Of a DNA stretch of 64,000 nucleotides, positions 37,109 through 45,249 are shown in pieces. Source of the DNA: Nocardioides lacusdianchii (GTDB lineage: Bacteria > Actinomycetota > Actinomycetes > Propionibacteriales > Nocardioidaceae). Each line of letters begins with the position of its first letter. Position 1 is the first letter of the stretch. Location: the NCBI RefSeq assembly GCF_020102855.1, contig NZ_JADHZD010000005.1:310001-374000 (forward strand), read 5' to 3'. The notes under the pieces were generated by a model. It was not told the origin of the DNA. It worked only from the letters and a program-made list of their open reading frames with translations, and did no database searches. The position numbers and the translations under genes are program-made.

Positions 37109-37210
37109 TCAGGCGCCGTACCAGCCGCGCTGGATCGCGAAGGCGTTCACGAAGAGCAGCGCGACGAACAGGACCGCGATGAACCGGTTGTCGAAGATCA
37201 GCTTGCTCAT
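37109..37210 (-). CDS. 33-residue single-helix membrane microprotein
   Basis: A short open frame encoding MSKLIFDNRFIAVLFVALLF followed by VNAFAIQRGWYGA. One transmembrane helix (FIAVLFVALLFVNAFAI) is flanked by a positive N-side and a C-terminal RGWYGA. An in-frame ATG four codons upstream (37220-37222) is an alternative start. There is no strong Shine-Dalgarno. The sequence is far too regular to be chance in this GC context, and it resembles the many tiny hydrophobic proteins of actinobacteria. It lies just upstream and divergent of the cob genes. Confidence 0.55.
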   Translation of the reverse strand: MSKLIFDNRFIAVLFVALLFVNAFAIQRGWYGA

Positions 37211-37284
37211 AGCATCCAGCATGCCCGCTTGTTCGCGGAATCAAACAGTTGGAAGGTAAAGATTGCGCAGGGTCCTCTCCTTCT

Positions 37285-37324
37285 CGCTGGTCGAGTAGCG
37301 AGCGCCAGCGAGCGTATCGAGACC
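37285..37324. repeat. Dispersed palindromic repeat upstream of cobQ
   Basis: This is a short version of the family: CGCTGGTCGAGTAGCGAGCG, then CCAGCGAGCGTATCGAGACC. It ends 18 bp before the cobQ GTG, so it will be in the 5' leader if the promoter is upstream. Confidence 0.75.
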
Positions 37325-37342
37325 CACCCCTAGGCTGACGCC

Positions 37343-38839
37343 GTGAGCGCGCTGCTGGTGGCTGGGACGACGTCGGACGCCGGCAAGACGATCGTGACGA
37401 CCGCCCTGTGCCGGGCGTACGCACGCCGGGGCGTGAAGGTCGCCCCCTTCAAGGCGCAGAACATGTCCAACAACTCGATGGTCTGCGCCACCCCGGACGG
37501 CCGGGGCGTCGAGATCGGCCGCGCGCAGTGGATCCAGGCGGTCGCGGCGGGTGCGGAGCCCGAGGCGGCGATGAACCCGGTGCTCCTCAAGCCCGGTGGC
37601 GACCGCCGCAGCCACGTCGTGGTGATGGGTCGGCCCGGCGGCTCGATCGACTCCAAGGACTTCGTCGGCGGCCGCACCCACCTGCGCGACGCGGCGTACG
37701 CCGCCTTCGACGACCTCTCCTCCCGCTACGACCTGGTCGTGGCGGAGGGCGCGGGGAGCCCGGCGGAGATCAACCTGCGGGCCGGCGACTACGTCAACAT
37801 GGGGCTGGCTCAGCACGGCGCGATCCCGACGGTGGTGGTGGGCGACATCGACCGCGGCGGCGTCTTCGCGGCGATGTTCGGCACGCTGGCGCTGCTGGGC
37901 GCCGCGGACCAGGCACTGGTCGCGGGCTTCGTGGTCAACAAGTTCCGCGGTGACGTCGACCTGTTGCGCCCGGGGCTGGCCGAGCTCCGGGAGCTGACCG
38001 GCCGCGAGGTGTACGGCGTGCTGCCGTGGCACCCGGACCTGTGGCTCGACTCCGAGGACGCGCTCGACCTGAGCGGCCGGCGGGCGAGCGAGGAGGAGGC
38101 GCGGCTGCGGGTGGCCGTCGTACGCCTCCCGCGGATCTCGAACTTCACCGACGTCGACGCGCTGGGCATCGAGCCGGGCGTCGACGTGGTCTTCGCCTCG
38201 GACCCGCGGGCGCTCGCCGGTGCGGACCTCGTCGTGCTGCCCGGCACCCGCGCGACGCTGGCGGACCTGGCCTGGCTGCGCGCGCGCGGGCTCGACCGGG
38301 CCGTGCTCGACCACGCCGCGGCCGGCAGGCCGGTGCTCGGGATCTGCGGCGGCTTCCAGATGCTGGGTCGGCGGATCCTCGACCCGACCGGTGTCGAGGG
38401 GGTGGCCGGCGCCGACGAGGTAGGGCTCGGGCTGCTCGACGTGACGACGACCTTCCGGGCCGACAAGGTGCTGCGGCTGCCGGTCGGCTCGGCGCTGGGG
38501 GCCGACGCCCACGGCTACGAGATCCACCACGGCCGGATCACGCGGCACGGCGGCGAGGAGTTCCTCGGCGGTGCGCGCGAAGGCGCCGTCCTCGGCACGA
38601 TGTGGCACGGCAGCCTGGAGGGCGACGACCTGCGTCGCGCGCTGCTCGCCGAGGTCGCTGCGGCCGCCGGGGTGGCGTACGAGCCCTCCGACGTGAGCTT
38701 CGCCGAGCAGCGCGAGCGGCGGCTTGACCTCCTCGGCGACCTCGCCGAGGAGCACCTCGACCTCGACGCGCTGCTCTCGCTCGCACGGGAGGGCGCACCC
38801 GCCGCGATGCCGGTGCTGGAGCCGGGGGCGTCGCGATGA
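37343..38839 (+). CDS. cobQ: Cobyric acid synthase
   Basis: A 498-residue glutamine-dependent amidase that amidates carboxylates b, d, e and g of adenosylcobyrinic acid a,c-diamide. The N-terminal ATPase domain has VAGTTSDAGKTIVTTAL and the APFKAQNMSNNSMV signature. The C-terminal class I glutaminase-like domain has GICGGFQMLG with Cys335, and GYEIHHG with the His. Start is GTG 37343. cobK follows with an ATGA overlap. The first gene of the cobalamin region in this window; no riboswitch is visible directly upstream, only a copy of the repeat. Confidence 0.96.
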   Translation: MSALLVAGTTSDAGKTIVTTALCRAYARRGVKVAPFKAQNMSNNSMVCATPDGRGVEIGRAQWIQAVAAGAEPEAAMNPVLLKPGGDRRSHVVVMGRPGGSIDSKDFVGGRTHLRDAAYAAFDDLSSRYDLVVAEGAGSPAEINLRAGDYVNMGLAQHGAIPTVVVGDIDRGGVFAAMFGTLALLGAADQALVAGFVVNKFRGDVDLLRPGLAELRELTGREVYGVLPWHPDLWLDSEDALDLSGRRASEEEARLRVAVVRLPRISNFTDVDALGIEPGVDVVFASDPRALAGADLVVLPGTRATLADLAWLRARGLDRAVLDHAAAGRPVLGICGGFQMLGRRILDPTGVEGVAGADEVGLGLLDVTTTFRADKVLRLPVGSALGADAHGYEIHHGRITRHGGEEFLGGAREGAVLGTMWHGSLEGDDLRRALLAEVAAAAGVAYEPSDVSFAEQRERRLDLLGDLAEEHLDLDALLSLAREGAPAAMPVLEPGASR

Positions 38840-39570
38840 CGGTGCTGCTGCTCGGCGGGACGAGCGAGGCGCGCGAGCTGGCGGTGCTGCTGGACGAGGC
38901 GGGGGTGGACTTCGTGTCGTCGCTGGCCGGTCGGGTCGAGCGACCGCGCCTGCCGGTCGGTGAGGTGCGGATGGGTGGCTTCGGCGGGGTCGAGGGTCTG
39001 CGCGCGTGGCTCGCCGAGCACGGCGCCACGGCAGTCGTGGACGCGACGCACCCCTTCGCGGAGGGGATGTCGGCCAACGCCGTCGCCGCCTGCACCGCGT
39101 CGGGCGTGCCGCTGCTCCGCCTGGCCCGGCCTGGTTGGGGCGACGCCCCGGGTGCGGACGGGTGGCACTGGGTCGACGACCACGCCGCTGCCGCCACGCT
39201 GGCAGCATCGCTGGGTCGGCGTCCGCTCCTGACGGTCGGGCGCCAGCCGCTCGACCACTTCGTCGGCCCGCTGGCGGGCCACCGGGCCGTGGTGCGCGTC
39301 GTCGACCCGCCCGAGATCGTGGTGCCGGCACCGTGGTTGGTGATGCTGGACCGGGGACCGTACGACCTCGCCGGCGAGCTCGAGCTCCTCGCCGAGCACG
39401 CGACCGACGTGCTCGTCACCAAGGACTCCGGCGGCTCCTACACCTGGCCGAAGATGGCGGCCGCCGACCAGCTCGGCGTGCCGGTCGTGGTCGTGCGTCG
39501 ACGTGCGGAGGTCGACGGTGTGGAGACGGCTCCGGACGCGGCTGCGGCGCTGGCGTGGGTCGTATCGTGA
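38836..39570 (+). CDS. cobK: Precorrin-6A reductase
   Basis: 244 residues. It reduces precorrin-6A to precorrin-6B (NADPH) in the aerobic pathway. Recognisable blocks are LLLGGTSEARELAVLL, VDATHPFAEGMSANA and VTKDSGGSYTWPKMAAADQL, all typical of CobK/CbiJ. It overlaps cobQ by ATGA. The product is the substrate of CobL, encoded 9 kb downstream. Confidence 0.95.
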   Translation: MTVLLLGGTSEARELAVLLDEAGVDFVSSLAGRVERPRLPVGEVRMGGFGGVEGLRAWLAEHGATAVVDATHPFAEGMSANAVAACTASGVPLLRLARPGWGDAPGADGWHWVDDHAAAATLAASLGRRPLLTVGRQPLDHFVGPLAGHRAVVRVVDPPEIVVPAPWLVMLDRGPYDLAGELELLAEHATDVLVTKDSGGSYTWPKMAAADQLGVPVVVVRRRAEVDGVETAPDAAAALAWVVS

Positions 39571-39574
39571 GGGC

Positions 39575-40075
39575 ATGTCGACCCCGGGCCTGACCCCCGC
39601 CTCACCGCTCAAGCTGAAGTTCCCGCAGTCGCTCGCGGTCTACGACGACTACGCCAAGGCGCAGAAGAGCGTCGACTTCCTCGCCGACGCGGAGTTCCCC
39701 GTCAACCAGCTGATGATCGTCGGCACCGACCTCAAGCGGATCGAGCGCGTCACCGGGCGACTGACCTGGTCGAAGGTCGCGGTCGGCGGCATCCTGTCCG
39801 GCCTGTGGTTCGGCATCTTCATCGGGCTTGTCTTCGCGCTCTTCACCGAGGAGAACCTCTGGCAGGTGCTGCTCAGCACCGCCTTCATCGGCGCGACCTT
39901 CGGCCTCGTGTGGGCGCTCATCGGCTACGCCTTCACCCGTGGGCAGCGCGACTTCTCCTCCATCACCCAGGTCGTGGCGACGAAGTACGAGGTGCTGGTG
40001 GAGCACAAGGACGCCGCCCGGGCGCGCGAGCTGCTGGCCGGGCTTCCGGGGGCGCTGCCGGACCCGTTCGCCTGA
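39575..40075 (+). CDS. General-stress-protein-17M-like membrane protein
   Basis: 166 residues. The N-terminus (LAVYDDYAKAQKSVDFLADA, then EFPVNQLMIVG) resembles the YflT/GSP17M domain. Two transmembrane helices follow (VAVGGILSGLWFGIFIGLVFALF, then LLSTAFIGATFGLVWALIGY) with glycine-zipper spacing. The C-terminus contains YEVLVEHKDAARARELL. The ATG at 39575 is 4 bp after cobK, so it is probably co-transcribed, but no cobalamin role is known. Confidence 0.75.
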   Translation: MSTPGLTPASPLKLKFPQSLAVYDDYAKAQKSVDFLADAEFPVNQLMIVGTDLKRIERVTGRLTWSKVAVGGILSGLWFGIFIGLVFALFTEENLWQVLLSTAFIGATFGLVWALIGYAFTRGQRDFSSITQVVATKYEVLVEHKDAARARELLAGLPGALPDPFA

Positions 40076-40078
40076 GCG

Positions 40079-41014
40079 CTAGCGCCTGAGCGCGACGAGC
40101 ACGGCCACGACGACGGCTCCGGTGCCGACCGCGTCGGCGAGGCGTACGGCCCTCTCGATGTCCGCGCGGTCCGGAGGTGGGCCGTCGCCGAGGACTACCC
40201 GGTCCTCGGTGCCGTGGGCGTAGTGGTTGCGGCCCCCCAGCCGTACGCCGAGCGCGCCGGCGAAGGCCGCCTCGACGACGCCCGCGTTGGGGCTGGGGTG
40301 GCGGTGGGCATCTCGACGCCAGGCCTGCAGCGCAGCTGACGGATGGCCGCCGACGGTGGGGGCGAGGGCCGCGGCGAGCAGACCGCTGAGCCGGGCACCG
40401 GGCAGGTTGAGCAGGTCGTCGAAGCGGGCGGACGCCCAGCCGAACCGGCCGTAGCGCTCGCCCAGGTGGCCGACCATCGCGTCGAGGGTGTTGGCCGCGC
40501 GGTATCCCAGCAGCCCCGGGACGCCGAGGAGCGCGCCCCAGACGAGCGGGGCGACGACGGCGTCGGAGGTGTTCTCCGCGACCGACTCGACGACGGCGCG
40601 GCTGACCTCCGCCTCGTCGAGGACCGAGGTGTCGCGGCCGACGAGGTGGGTGAGGCGTCGCCGCGCGCCGGGCAGGTCGTCGTCGGCGAGCAGGTGGTGG
40701 ACGGCGCGTGCCTCGCGGGCGAGCGACGTACCGCCGAGCACGGTCCACGTCGCGGCCGCGGTGACGAGCGTGTGGGCGACGGGGTGGTGCCTCGTCCGAA
40801 GCTCCAGGCCGAGACCGCCCCCCGCGGCGGTCCCGGCCAGGAGGGCCAGGTGGAGCAGGCCGCGCGCCCGCGAGTCGGCGTACGTGCGCCTCTCGAGGGC
40901 GGCAGCGGCGCTGCCGAAGATCGCCACGGGGTGCCCGCGGCGCGGGTCGCCGAGGCGACGGTCGGCGAGGTGGCCGAGCGCTATCCCGAGTGCTCGGCTC
41001 ACCCCGACCGACAT
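40079..41014 (-). CDS. cobD: Adenosylcobinamide-phosphate synthase (CbiB/CobD)
   Basis: A 311-residue integral membrane protein that attaches (R)-1-amino-2-propanol phosphate (or ethanolamine-type linker) to adenosylcobyric acid. Typical blocks are DRRLGDPRRGHPVAIFG near the N-terminus, SRAVVESVAENTSDAVVAPL and YRAANTLDAMVGH. ATG 41012-41014 comes one base after the cbtA stop, so it is transcribed from the cbtB riboswitch downwards. Symbol follows the cob (aerobic) nomenclature. Confidence 0.93.
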   Translation of the reverse strand: MSVGVSRALGIALGHLADRRLGDPRRGHPVAIFGSAAAALERRTYADSRARGLLHLALLAGTAAGGGLGLELRTRHHPVAHTLVTAAATWTVLGGTSLAREARAVHHLLADDDLPGARRRLTHLVGRDTSVLDEAEVSRAVVESVAENTSDAVVAPLVWGALLGVPGLLGYRAANTLDAMVGHLGERYGRFGWASARFDDLLNLPGARLSGLLAAALAPTVGGHPSAALQAWRRDAHRHPSPNAGVVEAAFAGALGVRLGGRNHYAHGTEDRVVLGDGPPPDRADIERAVRLADAVGTGAVVVAVLVALRR

Positions 41015-41015
41015 G

Positions 41016-41804
41016 TCAGAGCGCGGCGGCGAAGGCGCGCTGCGCCTCGACCGCCTCCTGCCGGCGCCAGGTGCGGTCGACCAGCGCCGTGAGGGCGGCG
41101 CCGATCACCGCCCACATCGCCAGCAGGGTCAGCAGCGACGAGATGCGGAAGTCCCACAGGATGCTCGCGGGGAAGCCGCCGAGCTCGTCGACCTTGGGAA
41201 AGGCGAGCGCGGCGACGGCGACCACGACGGCGTACGCCGTGGCGCCGGCGATCGTGCCCGGCACCCCGCTCCACCGGCGGGCCGCCCAGCGGGCGACCGC
41301 GACGGCGGCCAGCACGCCGAGCACCGAGACGGCGACGAAGCCGAACCACAGCGCGGTGCGGCTGTCGATCGTCTCGCCGGAGCCGACGGCGGGTGGCGTG
41401 GCGGGGTACTTCAGGAACGGCACGACGCTGAACGACACCGCTCCGAGCAGCGCCACGAGAGCAGTGCTCGCGGCGGGGCGGAGGCTGCCGAGACGGCCGA
41501 GGCCGACCGCGGACAGCAGGCCGGTCAGGCCACCCAGCACGACGCCGATGGCGAGGGTGCCGGTGGCGAGGCCGAGCGTCGACTGGGTGGCGCGGGAGAC
41601 GGCAGCGTCGTCGTGGGAGTGCGAGTGGGAGTCGGAGGCGGTGGCCCCGTCCTCGTGGTGGTGGTCTGCAGTGGCGCCTGCGGACTCGAGCGCGATGGCA
41701 CGGTCGACCTGCGGCTCCCCGACGGTGTACGCCACGACGAACGCGGCGACACCGGCGAGGAGACCGGCGAGGAGACCGTGCACCAGGAAGGTGCGGGTGG
41801 TCAT
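41016..41804 (-). CDS. cbtA: Cobalt transporter subunit CbtA
   Basis: 262 residues with five to six transmembrane helices. After the first helix comes a His-rich periplasmic loop (ADHHHED with His48-50, SHSHSHDD with His60/62/64) suited to metal binding. CbtA and CbtB were proposed as a B12-regulated cobalt transporter on the basis of genomic context. It is 7 bp after cbtB and immediately before cobD. Confidence 0.9.
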   Translation of the reverse strand: MTTRTFLVHGLLAGLLAGVAAFVVAYTVGEPQVDRAIALESAGATADHHHEDGATASDSHSHSHDDAAVSRATQSTLGLATGTLAIGVVLGGLTGLLSAVGLGRLGSLRPAASTALVALLGAVSFSVVPFLKYPATPPAVGSGETIDSRTALWFGFVAVSVLGVLAAVAVARWAARRWSGVPGTIAGATAYAVVVAVAALAFPKVDELGGFPASILWDFRISSLLTLLAMWAVIGAALTALVDRTWRRQEAVEAQRAFAAAL

Positions 41805-41811
41805 CGGTGGA

Positions 41812-42036
41812 TCAGTGGCAGGGGAAGCCGAGCAGGTGACGGCCGTCGTGGACCCACTCGTGGATCGCGGTGCCCTCGGGGATGGTGATCGCGCCCTGGA
41901 CCGAGCTGATCAGCACGAGGACCGACATCGCGAAGAGCGTGCCGAGGACCAGCCAGGGAGCGAGCTCCCGCAGCGGGATGGCGAGGTCGGCCGGAGTGAC
42001 GGTGGACGAGGTGGAGCTGGAGATGGCATGCGCCAT
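41812..42036 (-). CDS. cbtB: Cobalt transporter subunit CbtB
   Basis: 74 residues with one transmembrane helix (LVLGTLFAMSVLVLISSVQG) and a C-terminal HEWVHDGRHLLGFPCH tail giving His59, His63, His67, Cys73 and His74 as likely metal ligands, as in CbtB. TAGGAGGAACACC provides a strong ribosome site before ATG 42034-42036. It is the first gene after a cobalamin riboswitch; CbtB-CbtA-CobD form one unit. Confidence 0.9.
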   Translation of the reverse strand: MAHAISSSTSSTVTPADLAIPLRELAPWLVLGTLFAMSVLVLISSVQGAITIPEGTAIHEWVHDGRHLLGFPCH

Positions 42037-42086
42037 GGTGTTCCTCCTACGGGATGAAAGCGTCCCGGGTTGATGGGGAGTGACTT

Positions 42087-42181
42087 CCAGTCCGTCGGGT
42101 CTGACTTCACCGCTCGGTGTGGCTGAGCGATGTCACAGTAGCGCCACTGCGCCGGATTCCCACCGGCTTCCTCAGGACTGG
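42087..42181 (-). promoter_or_regulatory. Cobalamin riboswitch controlling cbtB-cbtA-cobD
   Basis: On the minus strand the core reads AAGCCGGTGGGAATCCGGC, then GCAGTGGCGCTACTGTGA, then AGTCAGACCCGACGG, matching the conserved core and B12-box pattern of cobalamin aptamers. P1 arms CCAGTCC and GGACTGG (42175-42181 and 42087-42093) close it. It lies 51 bases upstream of cbtB and overlaps the last ~24 codons of cobBC. Confidence 0.88.
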
Positions 42182-44641
42182 GTGCGTGGAGCGTAGCGCA
42201 CCCAGGAGGTCGTCGGTGACGGCCTCGCGGCGAGCGCTGATCCGGACCCATTCGTCGCTCAGTCCGGGGAACGTGTCGGCCCGCCGGACCGCGAAACCCC
42301 TGTCCCGTAGGGCTTTCCGGCTCCCGACCCCGGTGCGGGCGAGGACGTACGGCGCGGTGCTGGGCACGGTCTCGATGCCGACGTCGTGCAGCCCGTCCTC
42401 GAGGTGCCGACGTCGCCGCTCGAGCTCTGTTGCGCGCGCGCTCGCTTCGTGCTGCGCCTCGTCGCTGCTGGTCGCGAGGAGCGCGGCGATGGCTGGCGCG
42501 GAGACCGACCACGGTGTCTGGAGGTCGCGGAGGGCGCGTACGACGTCGGGCGCGGCGAGGACGTAGCCCGCGCGGATGCCGGGGATCGACCAGATCTTGG
42601 TGAGGCTGCGCAGCACCACGATCCCGTCGTGGCGCTCGTCGGCCAGCGTCTCGACGTCGTCGTCGAGGAAGGCCTCGTCGACGACGACCAGCCGCCCCGG
42701 TCCGGTGAGGCCGCGGATGACGGCGGCGGGGTGGCGTACGCCGGTGGGGTTGGTCGGGTTGCCGATGACCACCAGGTCGGCATCCTCAGGCACGTCGTCG
42801 GGGTCGAGGCGGAAGCCGTCCTCGTGCCGCAGGACGACCTGGCCGACCGTGTGGCCTGCCGTGCGCAGCGCGACCTCGGGCTCGGTGAACTGCGGTTGCA
42901 CGACGACCGGGTGCCGCCACGGTCGCAGTCGCGCGAGCAGGGTGAAGGCCTCGGCGGCGCCGGCGGTGGCCAGGACGTCGGCCGCGTCGCGTCCGTGGCG
43001 CCGGGCGACCGCGGCCTCGGCGTCGGTGGCGTCGGGGTAGGAGTCGGCGTCGGCGAGGCTGTCGGCGAGCGCGCGGTCGAGCCACCTCGGGCGCGGCCCG
43101 TCGAAGACGTTGACGGCGAGGTCGACCAACCCGGGTCCGGTGTCCTTGTCACCGTGGTGACGCAGGTCCGGGCCCCGGTGGGTGCGAGCCGCCTCGACGA
43201 AGCGCGCGGCCAGCTGGGGGTGGCCGGCCCAGTGGGTGTGGAGGTAGGACGCGTGGAGGGTGGCCGTCGCGACGCCGGCGGGGTCCGGCATCAGCCAGGC
43301 GGGATCGCCCGTCGTCGCCCGCGTCAGGTGCGTGCGGTGGAACTCGTGCCCGGTGACGACCTCGCCGACGCGGGCCAGGAGGTTGTCGGTGGGGGACGTG
43401 GCGGTGCGGTAGGACAGCGTGAGCCGCGGCGCCATCTCGGCCGTCGCGTCGATCGCGCCGACCATCGGGAGCGCCGGCCCGTCCGGCCCGCGCACCGACT
43501 CGCAGAGGTAGAGCAGCCCGGCGCACTCCGCCACCGTCGGCAGCCCCCGCGCGATCGCCGTACGCAGCTCGCGCCGCAGGCGCTCGTTGGCCCCGAGCTC
43601 GGCGGCGTGCATCTCCGGGAAGCCGCCGCCGAGGTAGAGCCCGGTCGTGCCCTCGGGCAGCCGGGTGTCGGTGAGGGGGTCGAGCTCGACGACCTCGGCG
43701 CCGGCGGCCTCCAGCAGCGCAGTCGTCTCGGCGTAACGGAAGGTGAAGGCCCGCCCGCCCGCGACGGCGATCCTCGCCCCACCGTTGGTTGAGGTGCGAG
43801 CCGACCCCTCGGTGGTTGAGGTGCGAGCGAAGCGAGCCTCGAAACCACGTCGGCCGGAGGTTTCGAGGCTCGTCGCTGGCGCTCCTCGCACCTCAACCAC
43901 CGAGGAGTACGGGTCCCAGAGAGCCCCCTCCAGCCCCGGCGCCGCCGACGCCAGGCGTACGACCCGCTCCAGGTCCACCCGCTCCGCGATCTGCGCCGCC
44001 AACCGGTCGAGCGCCGCCGAGGCATCCGCCCGCTCGGCTGCCGGCACCAGCCCGAGGTGCCGCGAGGGCGCCTCGATGCCGTCGTCGCGCTGCAGGATCC
44101 CGAGCACCGGCAGCTGGTCGCCGATCGACCGGACGACCTCGTCGGCGTGCCGCGCGGACCCCGCCTTGTTGAGGATCACCCCGACCACGTCGACCGGCGG
44201 CTGGGCCCAGGTGCGGAGGCCGTGGATGGTGGCGGCGATGGTGCGCGAGGCGGACGAGATGTCGACGACCAGCACCACGGGCGTACGCGTCACGGCGGCG
44301 ACGTGCGCGGTCGAGGCGAACCCGTCACCACCGATCTGCCCGTCGTACAAGCCCATCACGCCCTCGATGACGGCGAGGTCCGCGCCGGCGGCGCCGTGCA
44401 GCAGCAGCGGCACGAGGCGTTCCTCCCCGACCAGGTGCGGGTCGAGGTTGCGGCCGGGGCGGCCGGTGGCGAGCGCGTGGTAGCCGGGGTCGATGTAGTC
44501 GGGACCGACCTTGTGGCCGCTGACGGTGTGGCCGGCGCGGGCGAGCGCGGCCATCAGCCCGGTGGCGACGGTGGTCTTGCCGTGGCCGGAGGCGGGCGCG
44601 GCGACCATGAGCCGGGGGAGGGCCAACGCTCGTCTCACCAT
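42107..44641 (-). CDS. cobB: Fused cobyrinate a,c-diamide synthase (CobB) and CobC-like PLP aminotransferase
   Basis: An 844-residue fusion. Residues 1-~495 are CobB: P-loop VAAPASGHGKTTVATG (15-24 core), GPDYIDPGYH, the VEGVMGLYDG block and AECAGLLYLCES of the glutaminase domain; it amidates the a and c carboxylates. Residues ~500-844 are an aspartate-aminotransferase-fold protein of the Rv2231c/CobC type: VIGNPTNPTGVRHP, VVDEAFLDD and SLTKIWSIPGIRAGY with PLP Lys682; probably an L-threonine-O-3-phosphate decarboxylase. No stop or good restart separates them. A copy of the palindromic repeat (43807-43905) is translated within CobB near residues 246-279. ATG 44641 overlaps cobO by 7 bp. The last ~24 residues are encoded in the riboswitch. 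Confidence 0.9.
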   Translation of the reverse strand: MVRRALALPRLMVAAPASGHGKTTVATGLMAALARAGHTVSGHKVGPDYIDPGYHALATGRPGRNLDPHLVGEERLVPLLLHGAAGADLAVIEGVMGLYDGQIGGDGFASTAHVAAVTRTPVVLVVDISSASRTIAATIHGLRTWAQPPVDVVGVILNKAGSARHADEVVRSIGDQLPVLGILQRDDGIEAPSRHLGLVPAAERADASAALDRLAAQIAERVDLERVVRLASAAPGLEGALWDPYSSVVEVRGAPATSLETSGRRGFEARFARTSTTEGSARTSTNGGARIAVAGGRAFTFRYAETTALLEAAGAEVVELDPLTDTRLPEGTTGLYLGGGFPEMHAAELGANERLRRELRTAIARGLPTVAECAGLLYLCESVRGPDGPALPMVGAIDATAEMAPRLTLSYRTATSPTDNLLARVGEVVTGHEFHRTHLTRATTGDPAWLMPDPAGVATATLHASYLHTHWAGHPQLAARFVEAARTHRGPDLRHHGDKDTGPGLVDLAVNVFDGPRPRWLDRALADSLADADSYPDATDAEAAVARRHGRDAADVLATAGAAEAFTLLARLRPWRHPVVVQPQFTEPEVALRTAGHTVGQVVLRHEDGFRLDPDDVPEDADLVVIGNPTNPTGVRHPAAVIRGLTGPGRLVVVDEAFLDDDVETLADERHDGIVVLRSLTKIWSIPGIRAGYVLAAPDVVRALRDLQTPWSVSAPAIAALLATSSDEAQHEASARATELERRRRHLEDGLHDVGIETVPSTAPYVLARTGVGSRKALRDRGFAVRRADTFPGLSDEWVRISARREAVTDDLLGALRSTHPVLRKPVGIRRSGATVTSLSHTER
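43807..43905. repeat. Palindromic repeat inserted in frame in cobBC
   Basis: The outer arms CCTCGGTGGTTGAGGTGCGAG (43807-43827; reverse complement at 43885-43905) are perfect over 21 bp. The inner arms GAGCCTCGAAACC (43834-43846) and GGTTTCGAGGCTC (43859-43871) are perfect over 13 bp. A partial extra TTGGTTGAGGTGCGAG lies at ~43785-43800. It reads through without a stop in the cobBC frame. Confidence 0.88.
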
Positions 44642-45249
44642 TCGATGCCTCGCTGGCCCTTCTGGCCGACCTCCATCGGGTGCTTGACCTGGCCCATCTC
44701 GGTGACGAGGTTGGCGGCCTCGATGAGGCGCGGGTCGGCGTGGCGACCGGTGATGACGACGTGCTGCCGGCCGGGCCTGCTGGTGAGCGTCTCGACGACT
44801 TCGTCGACGTCGACCCAGCCCCACTTCATCGGGTAGGTGAACTCGTCGAGGACGTAGAGGTCGTGGCGCTCCTCGGCCAGCGCGCGCTTGATCTCGGCCC
44901 AGCCCTCGGCGGCGTCGGCGGCGTGGTCCTCCTCGGTGCCGGCCTTGCGCGACCACGACCAGCCGGAGCCCATCTTGTGCCAGGTGACGGGCCCGCCCTC
45001 GCCGGTCTCCTCGTGCAGCTCGCCGAGGCGCTCGAGCACGGTCTGCTCGCCGATGCGCCACTTGGCGGACTTCACGAACTGGAAGACCCCGATGCTGAAG
45101 CCCTGGTTCCACCCGCGCATCGCCAGGCCGAAGGCGGCCGTCGACTTGCCCTTGCCGGGACCTGTATTGATGACAATCAAGGGCCGGTTGCGGCGCTCGC
45201 GCGTGGTCAGCCCGTCGTCGGGGATCGTGGTCGGCACTCCCTGCGGCAT
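44635..45249 (-). CDS. cobO: Cob(I)yrinic acid a,c-diamide adenosyltransferase
   Basis: 204 residues of the CobO/CobA/BtuR family. It adds the 5'-deoxyadenosyl ligand from ATP. The P-loop is INTGPGKGKSTAAFGLAMR (GPGKGKST 30-37), with VFQFVKSAKWRIGE, WKMGSGW-like HKMGSGWSWS and LDEFTYPMKWGW as family blocks. The ATG (45247-45249) overlaps the bluB stop by one base; its end overlaps cobBC by 7 bp. Confidence 0.95.
   Translation of the reverse strand: MPQGVPTTIPDDGLTTRERRNRPLIVINTGPGKGKSTAAFGLAMRGWNQGFSIGVFQFVKSAKWRIGEQTVLERLGELHEETGEGGPVTWHKMGSGWSWSRKAGTEEDHAADAAEGWAEIKRALAEERHDLYVLDEFTYPMKWGWVDVDEVVETLTSRPGRQHVVITGRHADPRLIEAANLVTEMGQVKHPMEVGQKGQRGIEW

Noticed and set aside
43807..43905. Insertion sequence or transposon in cobBC
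   Set aside because: Too short, no transposase and no target duplication that I can identify; it fits a small palindromic repeat.
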